The notes under the pieces are model-generated. The model made no database searches. It worked only from the letters and a program-made list of their open reading frames with translations, and was not told the DNA's origin. The translations under genes and the position numbers were made by a program. Shown here piece after piece: positions 9,128 through 17,526 of a stretch of 64,000 bases of DNA (the first letter of the stretch is position 1; each line of letters starts with the position of its first letter). The DNA is taken from assembly GCA_965248685.1 (NCBI GenBank), contig CBDFKC010000003.1:2790001-2854000 (forward strand), read 5' to 3'. This stretch comes from VYFG01 sp965248685 (GTDB lineage Bacteria > Pseudomonadota > Gammaproteobacteria > Arenicellales > Poriferihabitantaceae).

Positions 9128-11590
9128 TCAAGTTCCGGTGATATCTGTGCGGGGTAGAATTGATTGCGGGTCGTATGCCGGTTGTCCGAGCACTTTGGCA
9201 GGCCGGAGTTTTCCCATAATGACCACTTCGAGACTGGTGTCGGGCTCGGCCGCGACGGGTATGACATAAGCAAAGGCGAGAATTTGACCGACACTGTGAC
9301 CGTATGCAATTGAGCTGGTCGCGCCCACTTTGGTCCCTTTCATCATTACGGCTTCGCCTCCATGGCCGTCACTATCGCCATCGGACTCGATGGCGAGGTA
9401 GACACATATCCACGGTAAAGGGTTGTCGAGGCTTTCCTGGGTTTTGGCTTTGCCGAAAAAATCTTTATCCATTTTGACAAATCCCATAACGTCAGCTTCG
9501 GGCAGAGTGACTTCGTTAGTCAATTCACCAGCGCCTTTAAATCCTTTTTCCAAGCGCAATACATTCATTGCAAATGAACCATAGTTGGCAATACCATCTG
9601 CTTGACCAGATTCCCAAAGGGCGTTGTAGATCTTCAACATATGTTGTTTGGGTCCATGAATTTCCCAACCCAGCTCGCCTGCGTATGAAATCCGTATCGC
9701 CCATACCGGATTGCCAGCGATATCAATTTGACGGACTGTCAGCCAGGGGAAGCCGGCGTTGTCCAGTTCGGCACTGGTGGTCCGCGCCAAAGTTGTTCTC
9801 GCATTGGGTCCTTGCAAAGCAATTGCGGCCCAGTCTGTCGACAGATTCTCCAGGAGGACTTGCTCACCATGGTTGTGGTGATTTAAGTGATCCATCAGTC
9901 GCTGCTCGAAGAACGCTGCGCAGACGAGGTAGAAACGATCCGTGGATAATCGCGCGATGGTGACTTCGATTTCAATTGTCCCGCGTCGGTTTAGTAAATG
10001 GGTCAGTGTGATACCGCCGGATTTCTTTGGCAGTCGGTTAGGAGCCAATCGATCCAGAAAAATTTCCACGTCGGGTCCTGAAACAACAACTTTAGCAAAT
10101 GCAGTAATGTCCATAATTCCTACACGTTGCCTTACTGCCTGAACTTCCAGGGCGACGCGATTGTGAACATCATTTCGACGAAACGAATAGTGATCTTGTT
10201 GAGAGATACCATCGCCGGCGAACCAGCGCGGTCGTTCATGGCCAAAGACTTCTTCATAGACCGCCCCCTTATCCTTAAGCTGTTGATAAAGTGGGCCTGG
10301 TTTTACCGGGCGTCCATCGAGACGGTTAAAATACGGGAACGGGATTTCATGCCGCAGGCAATAGTCCTCCCTGGCTTTGGTTACCTGCCATGCCTTGGTT
10401 GCGTATGGTCCGAAACGGCGTGGATCGAATTCGCGCATGGAGATATCGGCGGCACCGTGAACTATCCAGCGGGCCAGTTCCCGGGTTAATCCTGGACCCC
10501 ATCCAATACCGATCTGATTGCCACAACAACACCAGTAGTTTTGTACCCCAGGGGCGGGACCGATCAATGGATTGCCATCTGGTGGATGGGAAATCGCGCC
10601 ATGGACTTCCCGTTTTATTCCCAGATTGGCAAAAATTGGCATCCGGTCCATGGCGTTATTGAGCCAGGGCATAATACGATCGTAATCGGCTTCAAATAAT
10701 TCATTTTCTGCGTCCCATGGACAATGGTCGAGCCAAACCGGATTCGGGTTGGTCTTTTCGTATATTCCAATCAGACCGCCTTTTTGCTCCATGCGGATAT
10801 AACCGGAAACCAGACGGTCGTCCCGAATAACAGGCAGCTCCCGGTCCAATTCAAGAAATTCCGGTACCGCCTCAGTGACAAAATAGTGGTGGGTCATGGA
10901 GGTCATGGGTAATTGGAGCCCACTCCATTCACCCATCTGCCGGGCATACGTGCCCCCTGCATTGACCACATGCTCACAGCGAATATCTCCTCGCTCACTA
11001 CTGATCAACCACTCCCCGGAGGGCAATAATTTTATGTTTGTAGCTCGGCAACGACGGATAATATTGACGCCGAGTTTTCGTGCGCCGGCTGCGAGGGCGT
11101 GGGTGACGCCTGATGGGTCGACGTGACCATCCTCGGGAGTATGCAGTCCACCTAGAACACCATCAAGATTATAGAATGGGTGAAGTTGGCGAATTCGATC
11201 TGGAGCCACCAGTTCCATGGGAAAACCAAGTGCTGCCCCTATACTCAAGGTATGGCGAAGCCAGTCCATTTCATCTTCGGTATAAGCGAGGCGGAACGAA
11301 CCGCATCCATGCCAAGTAACGGATTGTCCGGTTTCGGCCTCCAATTTTCCTGAATACAGGCCAATGTTGTAGTCAACACATTTGCCAAGGCCGAAGCTCG
11401 ACGTGGAATGGGTAATCTGGCCAGCGGCATGCCAGGTTGATCCTGAGGTTAACTCAGCTTTCTCCAGCAAGACTACGTCGGCCCAGCCTGCATGGGCGAG
11501 ATGGTAGGCCAGGCCGCAGCCCATTACGCCGCCACCGACGATGACAACCCTGGCTGTCGCCGGTAATTCTGTTTGGTTTGGAATATTCAA
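9128..11590 (-). CDS. dimethylglycine/sarcosine dehydrogenase-like flavoprotein with folate (GcvT) domain
   Basis: The 820-residue protein joins an N-terminal DAO-type FAD domain (VVIVGGGVMG at 15-24) to a C-terminal aminomethyltransferase-like domain that starts near residue 450. Such enzymes oxidatively remove an N-methyl group from dimethylglycine or sarcosine and pass the one-carbon unit to tetrahydrofolate. His54 in STWHAAG corresponds to the histidine that covalently carries FAD in mammalian dimethylglycine dehydrogenase. The C-terminal part has SYAGELGWEIHGP, a GcvT-family signature. The start is TTG (11590), as no ATG lies near the FAD motif. It leads the minus-strand operon with the aminotransferase and SDR. 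The divergent RpiR gene shares its promoter region and is the likely regulator. The exact N-methyl substrate cannot be fixed from sequence. Confidence 0.92.
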   Translation of the reverse strand: MNIPNQTELPATARVVIVGGGVMGCGLAYHLAHAGWADVVLLEKAELTSGSTWHAAGQITHSTSSFGLGKCVDYNIGLYSGKLEAETGQSVTWHGCGSFRLAYTEDEMDWLRHTLSIGAALGFPMELVAPDRIRQLHPFYNLDGVLGGLHTPEDGHVDPSGVTHALAAGARKLGVNIIRRCRATNIKLLPSGEWLISSERGDIRCEHVVNAGGTYARQMGEWSGLQLPMTSMTHHYFVTEAVPEFLELDRELPVIRDDRLVSGYIRMEQKGGLIGIYEKTNPNPVWLDHCPWDAENELFEADYDRIMPWLNNAMDRMPIFANLGIKREVHGAISHPPDGNPLIGPAPGVQNYWCCCGNQIGIGWGPGLTRELARWIVHGAADISMREFDPRRFGPYATKAWQVTKAREDYCLRHEIPFPYFNRLDGRPVKPGPLYQQLKDKGAVYEEVFGHERPRWFAGDGISQQDHYSFRRNDVHNRVALEVQAVRQRVGIMDITAFAKVVVSGPDVEIFLDRLAPNRLPKKSGGITLTHLLNRRGTIEIEVTIARLSTDRFYLVCAAFFEQRLMDHLNHHNHGEQVLLENLSTDWAAIALQGPNARTTLARTTSAELDNAGFPWLTVRQIDIAGNPVWAIRISYAGELGWEIHGPKQHMLKIYNALWESGQADGIANYGSFAMNVLRLEKGFKGAGELTNEVTLPEADVMGFVKMDKDFFGKAKTQESLDNPLPWICVYLAIESDGDSDGHGGEAVMMKGTKVGATSSIAYGHSVGQILAFAYVIPVAAEPDTSLEVVIMGKLRPAKVLGQPAYDPQSILPRTDITGT

Positions 11591-11655
11591 CGGTAAGCTT
11601 TGGGTGATTTAGCAGGGTTGGACAAACTAACTGAACATATGTACGATTGTCAATC

Positions 11656-12564
11656 ATGAATAATATGAATGTACACTCAGTGGTTGATGCAGGAGTTATG
11701 TCGCCCCAAAAAGTGTTGGCGGTGCTCAGTAATCAACTTCATGGATTGACCCCCGAAGTGCATAAAGCAGCGGCATTTATCCTGGAAAACCCGAATAATG
11801 TTGGAGTCAGTTCAATTCGAGAAATCGCTACCGCCGCCAGGGTAAAACCCAATACATTTGTTCGCATGGCGCGAACCATTGGATTTGAAGGCTATGAAGA
11901 TTTTCGGGAGCCATTTCGTGAGCAAATTCGTAACGGCGGAGAAGATTTTCCTGACCGTGCTCGCTGGTTGCAGTCATTATCCAAAGGCGGTGAGCTTGGT
12001 GAGTTGTATGGCCAACTTGCTGCCAGCGCAATCAATAATATCGAACAAACGTTTTCCGCAGCGAACTCCACCCGGATAAAGGCGGCTGCTGATGCAATCG
12101 TCGACGCTGCCCAGGTATATGTCCTCGGTGTTGGGATTAATCATACCCTGGCGCGAAATTTTAGTTACCTTGCGGATATGGCCCTGGATAATGTTCGGGC
12201 AATTCCCCGGGATGGCAATCTCGCTATCGATGATCTGTCTCGAGCCGGGTCAGATGATGTTTTGTTGGCAATGACTTTTAAACCTTATCGCACTGAAGTG
12301 GTGGAAGCCGTTGAAATTGCCAGACGGCAGGGCGTAACTGTCATCGGAATTTCCGATAGTGCCGCCTCGCCCATTGTGACAGGTAGTGAGCACCAGTTTG
12401 TGGTGCGGACCGAGACCCCGCAGTTTTTCACCTCTACATTTGCGACCCTGGCATTGCTCGAAAGCTTGATGGCATTCGTGGTTGCCGATGCAAAACCGGT
12501 GGTTATCGACAATATTGAAAGATTCCATCAACGTCGTCACGTCCTTGGAATCTATCAACCGTGA
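11656..12564 (+). CDS. MurR/RpiR family transcriptional regulator with SIS domain
   Basis: The protein has an N-terminal RpiR-type helix-turn-helix (about residues 15-85, including SSIREIATAARVKPNTFVRMARTIGFEGY). It is followed by a SIS sugar-isomerase-like effector domain at about 125-265 (VYVLGVGINHTLARN, then VIGISDSAASPI). RpiR regulators sense small metabolites, often phosphorylated sugars or amine-derived compounds. It is divergent from the dimethylglycine-dehydrogenase-like operon and 14 bp upstream of a Rieske oxygenase gene on its own strand. It therefore probably controls both transcripts. An in-frame TTG lies at 11647, but the ATG at 11656 is the better start. The short intergenic region contains the palindrome ACATATGT at 11635-11642, a possible operator element. 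Confidence 0.92.
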   Translation: MNNMNVHSVVDAGVMSPQKVLAVLSNQLHGLTPEVHKAAAFILENPNNVGVSSIREIATAARVKPNTFVRMARTIGFEGYEDFREPFREQIRNGGEDFPDRARWLQSLSKGGELGELYGQLAASAINNIEQTFSAANSTRIKAAADAIVDAAQVYVLGVGINHTLARNFSYLADMALDNVRAIPRDGNLAIDDLSRAGSDDVLLAMTFKPYRTEVVEAVEIARRQGVTVIGISDSAASPIVTGSEHQFVVRTETPQFFTSTFATLALLESLMAFVVADAKPVVIDNIERFHQRRHVLGIYQP

Positions 12565-12578
12565 AGGGCCCAGACTAA

Positions 12579-13682
12579 ATGAATAAATCCGTAGAGGCTG
12601 ACCAGCCAATTCACTCACTCGAAGCCCGCTACTATACCGACCCTGACGTTTTTCGGGCCGAACAAGAAGGCATGTTTACCCAAACCTGGCAATTCGCCGG
12701 CCATCAGTCGCAACTTAGCGATCCCGGGGATTATTTCAGTTTTGAAATTGCCGGGCAGAATCTTTTTTGCTTGATGGATCATGACCGTGAAATCCGAACG
12801 TTTTATAACGTTTGTCAGCATCGAGCCCATGAATTGGTCAAAGGAGCTGGCAATATCCCGGGAAAACTGTTGGTTTGTCCCTACCATGCTTGGTCTTATC
12901 GCCTCGACGGTCACTTTGTCACTGGTCCCAATGTATCTGCAGTGGCAAACTTTGACGGCGATAAAATATGTCTGACACCGGTTAGTACGGAAATTCTTTG
13001 TGGATTTATTTTCGTTAACCTGGATCCAAAAGCGACAGGCCTGGATCAATGGTTTCCCGATCTGAGAACACAGTTGTCAGCATTTGTGCCAAATATCGAG
13101 GGATTAAAACCATTGCAATGGATTGAGGTGCACGAGCACTGTAATTGGAAAGTATCGGTAGAAAACTACTCAGAGTGTTATCACTGTCAACGTAATCATC
13201 CAAGCTTTACAACTGGTGTGATCAAGCCAGAGACCTATGATATTCAGCCCCAGGGATATTGTCTGCGACATACCACAGAGTGCCAGAATCTCGGTGAGAT
13301 GAGCTACCCCATTGATCTCAACGACAATCCCCACGCGGGGGATTATTCATCCTGGTTTTTGTGGCCGGGTTTCTCGTTTCAGGTCTATCCTGGAAACATT
13401 TTGAATACCTATTGCTGGCGCCCCATTGATGTCGATCACGTGGTGGTCTGGCGTGGCTGGTTTAGTGTTGATGGGGAGGACTCGGCGGTAATCCAGCAAT
13501 TGGCTGAGTTGGATCGAAATACTACTGTAGAAGAAGACATACACCTGGTTGAGTCTGTTAGTCGTGGATTGAAGAGTCGTGGCTATCGCCCCGGGCCGTT
13601 GGTGGTTGATCCCAGCGGTGGGGTATCTTCCGAGCATTCGATCAAAGCCCTGCAGCAGTGGATGCGGGAAGCAGTAAGTTAA
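12579..13682 (+). CDS. Rieske non-heme iron oxygenase, large subunit (N-demethylase type)
   Basis: This 367-residue protein has the two expected metal sites. A Rieske [2Fe-2S] motif is formed by Cys79-x-His81 and Cys100-x2-His103. The mononuclear iron site lies in the segment after VSVENYSE, with His202 and His207. Proteins of this length and motif pattern include glycine betaine and stachydrine demethylases, which use O2 and a reductase partner to remove an N-methyl group as formaldehyde. Directly downstream of an RpiR regulator and close to dimethylglycine-dehydrogenase-like and MttB-like genes, a role in betaine-type N-demethylation is the simplest reading. No dedicated reductase gene is adjacent. 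The last four bases overlap the end of the convergent LysR gene. Confidence 0.9.
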   Translation: MNKSVEADQPIHSLEARYYTDPDVFRAEQEGMFTQTWQFAGHQSQLSDPGDYFSFEIAGQNLFCLMDHDREIRTFYNVCQHRAHELVKGAGNIPGKLLVCPYHAWSYRLDGHFVTGPNVSAVANFDGDKICLTPVSTEILCGFIFVNLDPKATGLDQWFPDLRTQLSAFVPNIEGLKPLQWIEVHEHCNWKVSVENYSECYHCQRNHPSFTTGVIKPETYDIQPQGYCLRHTTECQNLGEMSYPIDLNDNPHAGDYSSWFLWPGFSFQVYPGNILNTYCWRPIDVDHVVVWRGWFSVDGEDSAVIQQLAELDRNTTVEEDIHLVESVSRGLKSRGYRPGPLVVDPSGGVSSEHSIKALQQWMREAVS

Positions 13683-14557
13683 CCGGCGGCCCTAGCCTCA
13701 GAAATAATCCAGTTTCGAAATGCCATTAATGCGGGGTTTTCCAGGGAGCCTTTTGGGTAGACTAAATAGTAACCATAGTTTTCCAAACTAACAGTGGATA
13801 CCTGAATCAACTGTCCTGCCGATATTTCTGGTTCAACCAATTGGTCATTCAGGGCCAGACCCTGACCGTCGATTACTGCCTGAACCCTGACGTTGGGATC
13901 GGGTATCACCAGGTCGTCTGATTTGGCCTGATAGGGAATGGCGGCGGCGAGATGCCAGTCCTCCCAGGATTTGCTTCCCTCGAAATCATGTAGCAACGTC
14001 ACGTCGCCAAGTATTTGTTCGAACCCCCGTTGATTTATTTGCTGTGCAATTATTTTGCCTGCTGTAGGGATAGCCGGCCGATTTAGTAGAAATTCTACCT
14101 GGAGGTCGGTCCAGTCTCCTTTGCCCCACCGAATAGCGATATCGATGGCGTCTCTGGTGAGATCATTCAGTCCTGTCGTAGGTTGCAGGCGAAGGCCGAT
14201 ACTGGAAAACCTGCTGGTAAACCGCATCAAACGTGGAGATAGCCAGCGAGAGGCAAAATAGGTTGACATTCCAACCGTGATAGATCGGTTGTCTTCGAGT
14301 CTTAAGCGATTGATTTCATGTTCTAATTGTTCAAGTGTGACCTGGGAAGTATGCCAAAGTTTTTGTCCTTTGCTGGTTAAACTAATACCGCCGTGTTGGC
14401 GCTCAAACAGGGCAAATCCCAGTTCTTGTTCCAATCCTTTTATTTGGTAGCTGATCGCGCCTTTGGTGAGATGGAGTTCGCCCGCAGCCCCGGTAAAACT
14501 CATATGTCGGGCAACAACCCCAAATACACGGAGCGCATCAAGATGTCTAAATCCCAT
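13679..14557 (-). CDS. LysR family transcriptional regulator (GcvA-like)
   Basis: The 292 residues show an N-terminal LysR helix-turn-helix (about 5-62; LDALRVFGVVARHMSFTGAA, TKGAISYQIKGLEQELGFALF) and a periplasmic-binding-protein-like effector domain to the end. The HTH wording and the short effector domain resemble the GcvA subgroup, which controls glycine-cleavage and other amino-acid genes. It diverges from the MttB-family gene across about 136 bp and is probably its regulator. Its 3' end overlaps the end of the Rieske gene by four bases. The effector is unknown; a methylated glycine or its breakdown product would fit the context. Confidence 0.9.
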   Translation of the reverse strand: MGFRHLDALRVFGVVARHMSFTGAAGELHLTKGAISYQIKGLEQELGFALFERQHGGISLTSKGQKLWHTSQVTLEQLEHEINRLRLEDNRSITVGMSTYFASRWLSPRLMRFTSRFSSIGLRLQPTTGLNDLTRDAIDIAIRWGKGDWTDLQVEFLLNRPAIPTAGKIIAQQINQRGFEQILGDVTLLHDFEGSKSWEDWHLAAAIPYQAKSDDLVIPDPNVRVQAVIDGQGLALNDQLVEPEISAGQLIQVSTVSLENYGYYLVYPKGSLENPALMAFRNWIISEARAAG

Positions 14558-14576
14558 ACCAAAGGCTAATTAGCTT

Positions 14577-14593
14577 GTTTAAAATTATTAAAC
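14577..14593. promoter_or_regulatory. candidate LysR-type operator (inverted repeat)
   Basis: In the divergent region between the LysR gene and the MttB-family gene lies GTTTAA, five bases, TTAAAC, an A/T-rich interrupted palindrome of the kind LysR proteins bind (T-N11-A-like). A second perfect palindrome, GCTAATTAGC, lies just beside it at 14565-14574. Position and symmetry support a regulatory site, but A/T-rich palindromes also occur by chance. Confidence 0.35.
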
Positions 14594-14693
14594 GAGTGTA
14601 TAGAAAAATTCGCTTGCTGCAATCACCAGTAGGAATAAAATAGCCCGAGTTTTAATTATGTGGCGAATTATTCCTTAAACAGTCCAAATCTGA

Positions 14694-16256
14694 ATGAATG
14701 ATCAAACAAAAGTAGTTAACCCCAGTCGCAAGCGGGTCCGCTCGGGCGGGCGATCCGCTCGAATCAAACTCAGGGAAGTTCCCATTGAAGTTATCGGCTC
14801 TACCGCTACCCGTAAAATTCCGGTGGCTAATGTATTTGATGAGGAGGATCTGGATAAACTTGAGCAGCATGCGGATTGGATACTGCATGAAATCGGAATT
14901 GAATTTCGCGGCGATCAGGAGGTGCTAGAGCTGTTTCGCCAGGCTGGGGCGAGGGTTGAGGGAGAGAGGGTTCGATTCGATCCTGGCCATGCCAAGGCAC
15001 TATGCGCCACCGCCCCTTCCCAATTTATCATGCATGGTCGCAATCCTGCCCATTCGATCACCGTTGGGGGTAATGCGGTTTCCTTTGCTCCTGGATATGG
15101 GTCTCCCTTTGTCACTGATTACGAAAAGGGAAGGCGCTACGCTACCCTGGAAGATTTCCAAAATTTCGTTAAGCTGACATATGGCAGTCCCTGGTTACAT
15201 CACTCCGGTGGCACCGTTTGTGAGCCGGTAGACGTTGCGGTAAATAAGCGACATCTCGACATGGTGTATGCCCATCTGCGCTATTCAACCAAGCCATTTA
15301 TGGGTGGAGTAACCGCGCCTGACCGTGCCGCTGATTCTATTGCCCTTGCGAAAATTGTTTTTGGCGAAGCGTTTATGCAGGATAATTGTGTCATCCAGGG
15401 AAATATTAATCTGAATTCTCCACTGGTATTGGACGCTACTATGTCCGGGGCACTAAAAACCTACGCCAGGGCTAACCAGGGGAACTTTATTTCTCCATTT
15501 TTGCTCGGCGGCGCCATGGGTCCGGTTACCCAGCCGGCGCTGATTGCCCAGGCGCATGCTGAAACCATTGCGGCCATTGCATTGACCCAATTAGTGCGAG
15601 AAGGGGCACCTGTGGTCTATGGAAACTTTCTGACGACCCTGGATCTGCAGACCGGGGCACCAACCTTTGGAACCCCCGAGGCCAGCCTGTCTGCAATGGC
15701 CCTGGGTCAACTTAGCCGGCGAATGAATTTGCCGCTACGGGGCATTGGTCATGTCACCGCGGCCAAGGTTTCTGATGGCCAGGCGATGCAGGAGTCGGTG
15801 GACACCATGAATGCTGCGCTGATGGCAGGATCAAGTATAGTTTTCCATGCGGCGGGATGGCTCGAAGGAGGCTTAACTATGGGCTATGAAAAGTTTGTGA
15901 TGGATCTTGATCGTTGCGGCATGATGTGCCGGATGCTGGAAGGGCTAACCATCGATGACAATCAGTTGACCAAGGATGCGTTCAGGCAAGCTGGGCCCGG
16001 GGAGAATTTTTTAAGCGTTGATCACACCATGGCAAATTTCGAAACGGCCAACTACAAATCAACCTTGTTATCTGACACCCGTTCATTTGAACAATGGACC
16101 GAAGATGGATGCCTAGACACTGAACAGCGCGCCCGGGCATCCTGGAAACAAATGCTTGAACGCTATCAGGATCCAGGACTGGATCCGAGTGTTGATGAAG
16201 CCTTGCTCGACTACATTGCGCGAAAGAAACTATCTACGATCGATCAGTGGTATTGA
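14694..16256 (+). CDS. trimethylamine methyltransferase (MttB) superfamily protein, non-pyrrolysine
   Basis: The 520-residue protein belongs to the MttB/COG5598 superfamily, cobalamin-dependent methyltransferases acting on quaternary or tertiary amines. Recognisable parts are the early LEQHADWILHEIGIEF segment, the central SPLVLDATMSGALKTYARA, and the C-terminal region with LLSDTRSFEQW. True trimethylamine enzymes read through an in-frame UAG as pyrrolysine. Here the frame has no internal stop, so it belongs with the non-pyrrolysine members such as glycine betaine methyltransferases. No corrinoid protein gene is adjacent; instead a GcvT-like gene follows 46 bp downstream. The N-terminus is unusually basic (SRKRVRSGGRSARIKLR). 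The substrate is probably a betaine or a similar methylated amine, with moderate certainty. Confidence 0.9.
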   Translation: MNDQTKVVNPSRKRVRSGGRSARIKLREVPIEVIGSTATRKIPVANVFDEEDLDKLEQHADWILHEIGIEFRGDQEVLELFRQAGARVEGERVRFDPGHAKALCATAPSQFIMHGRNPAHSITVGGNAVSFAPGYGSPFVTDYEKGRRYATLEDFQNFVKLTYGSPWLHHSGGTVCEPVDVAVNKRHLDMVYAHLRYSTKPFMGGVTAPDRAADSIALAKIVFGEAFMQDNCVIQGNINLNSPLVLDATMSGALKTYARANQGNFISPFLLGGAMGPVTQPALIAQAHAETIAAIALTQLVREGAPVVYGNFLTTLDLQTGAPTFGTPEASLSAMALGQLSRRMNLPLRGIGHVTAAKVSDGQAMQESVDTMNAALMAGSSIVFHAAGWLEGGLTMGYEKFVMDLDRCGMMCRMLEGLTIDDNQLTKDAFRQAGPGENFLSVDHTMANFETANYKSTLLSDTRSFEQWTEDGCLDTEQRARASWKQMLERYQDPGLDPSVDEALLDYIARKKLSTIDQWY

Positions 16257-16302
16257 CCGGTTACATTTACTCCAACAATACAAATTTTACCGAGGAAAAA
16301 CT

Positions 16303-17406
16303 ATGAGTGATTCTCCCCGCGCTTCCGCACTGGCCTCCCGTCACGTAGCCCTGGGTTCTGGCCTGGAAGACTGGAATGATATGGGCACTGCATGGAGTTA
16401 TAACAGTAATCCCAATGATGAGCATGACGCGGTTCGACAATGTGCCGGATTATTTGATATGTCGCCACTAAAGAAAGTTTATCTGCGTGGTCCCGATGCA
16501 GGAAAAGTAGCAGACCATGTGATAACTCGGGATATGAATAAAGTAACTCCGGGAAAATCCTGTTACGGCGCGGTACTGACCGAGCAGGGTACGGTAAGTG
16601 ATGACGCGATCGTCGCCAATAACGGAAACAATGAATACTTGCTGTGCCACGGATCTGGCTCAAGTATGGCGCGTTTGAAAGAATCTGCAGAAGGACTAAA
16701 TGTGGATCTCGAGCTTGATGATGATTTGCATAATATTGCTTTTCAAGGGCCCGCGGCATTCGCTTTGCTCAACCAGAATTTGACCGAAGATTTGACCGCG
16801 TTACAGTACTTTAATCATCAGCCCAGTGAACTGTTTGGTCATCCCTGCAGAATTTCAAGGACCGGATATTCGGGAGAGCGGGGCTATGAAATTCTCGCAA
16901 GTAGCAATGCCATTGGAGATATATGGGATGGAATTTTGCAGCATGGTGCCAGTGACGGTGTCTTGCCTTGCTCGTTTACTGCACTGGACAAGGTCCGGGT
17001 CGAAGCCGGGTTATTGTTCTATGGCTATGATATGACAGAGGAGCACAGTCCATGGGAAGTTGGTCTCGGCTTCAGCGTGAGTCGAACTAAGGGAGATTTT
17101 CGCGGTAAAGATGTGGTGTTTCAACTTGAAGGCAATGAACGTTTCAAACTTGCTGGTATTGCCGCAAATCACAATGATGCCTTGGTAGGGGGAGAAAAGC
17201 TGTTGCTAAATGGACAGGAAGTCGGGGTCGTTAACAGTCCCGCCTGGTCTCATCGATTAAATAAATCTCTGGCATTAGTGCATCTGAAACCAGAAACCAT
17301 AATAGCTGGTTCTCAATTGGAAGTTGTGGGTGACGATATATCCACTACTGCAACCATTGAAAACCTGCCATTTTTTGATCCACAAAAATTACGCACCAAA
17401 AACTAA
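16303..17406 (+). CDS. GcvT-like aminomethyltransferase family protein (folate-binding)
   Basis: A stand-alone protein of 367 residues resembling the T-protein of the glycine cleavage system. It has HDAVRQCAGLFDMSPLKKVYLRGPDA near the N-terminus and the family signature RTGYSGERGYEI near residue 185. The open frame extends upstream to 16156 inside the MttB gene. The ATG at 16303, preceded by GAGGAAAA, gives the proper family N-terminus. It forms an operon with the MttB-family gene and no other glycine-cleavage gene is near, so it probably transfers the methyl or one-carbon unit released by the methyltransferase to tetrahydrofolate. A strong intrinsic terminator follows immediately. Confidence 0.9.
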   Translation: MSDSPRASALASRHVALGSGLEDWNDMGTAWSYNSNPNDEHDAVRQCAGLFDMSPLKKVYLRGPDAGKVADHVITRDMNKVTPGKSCYGAVLTEQGTVSDDAIVANNGNNEYLLCHGSGSSMARLKESAEGLNVDLELDDDLHNIAFQGPAAFALLNQNLTEDLTALQYFNHQPSELFGHPCRISRTGYSGERGYEILASSNAIGDIWDGILQHGASDGVLPCSFTALDKVRVEAGLLFYGYDMTEEHSPWEVGLGFSVSRTKGDFRGKDVVFQLEGNERFKLAGIAANHNDALVGGEKLLLNGQEVGVVNSPAWSHRLNKSLALVHLKPETIIAGSQLEVVGDDISTTATIENLPFFDPQKLRTKN

Positions 17407-17410
17407 AGTT

Positions 17411-17445
17411 AAAAAAAGGGCAGACCAAGATCTGCCCTTTTTCTT
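17411..17445 (+). terminator. Rho-independent terminator after the MttB/GcvT-like operon
   Basis: The stem AAAAAGGGCAGA pairs perfectly with TCTGCCCTTTTT around the loop CCAAGA, directly after the stop codon. The A-run and T-run on either side make it potentially bidirectional, so it could also serve the convergent oxidoreductase gene. Confidence 0.9.
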
Positions 17446-17526
17446 ACTTAAACTTTACCGCCCCAGGGAAGTGATCTATTTTCAATCCGTCGTATAATCA
17501 AATTAAGAATTAGTCCCACTGATCAT

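Noticed and set aside
14694..16256. Possible pyrrolysine codon in the MttB-family gene
   Set aside because: The 520-codon frame has no in-frame UAG and the protein is of full family length, so pyrrolysine is not involved.
16156..16302. N-terminal extension of the GcvT-like gene inside the MttB gene
   Set aside because: These codons lie in an overlapping frame of the MttB gene. The ATG at 16303 has a ribosome-binding site and gives the family N-terminus.
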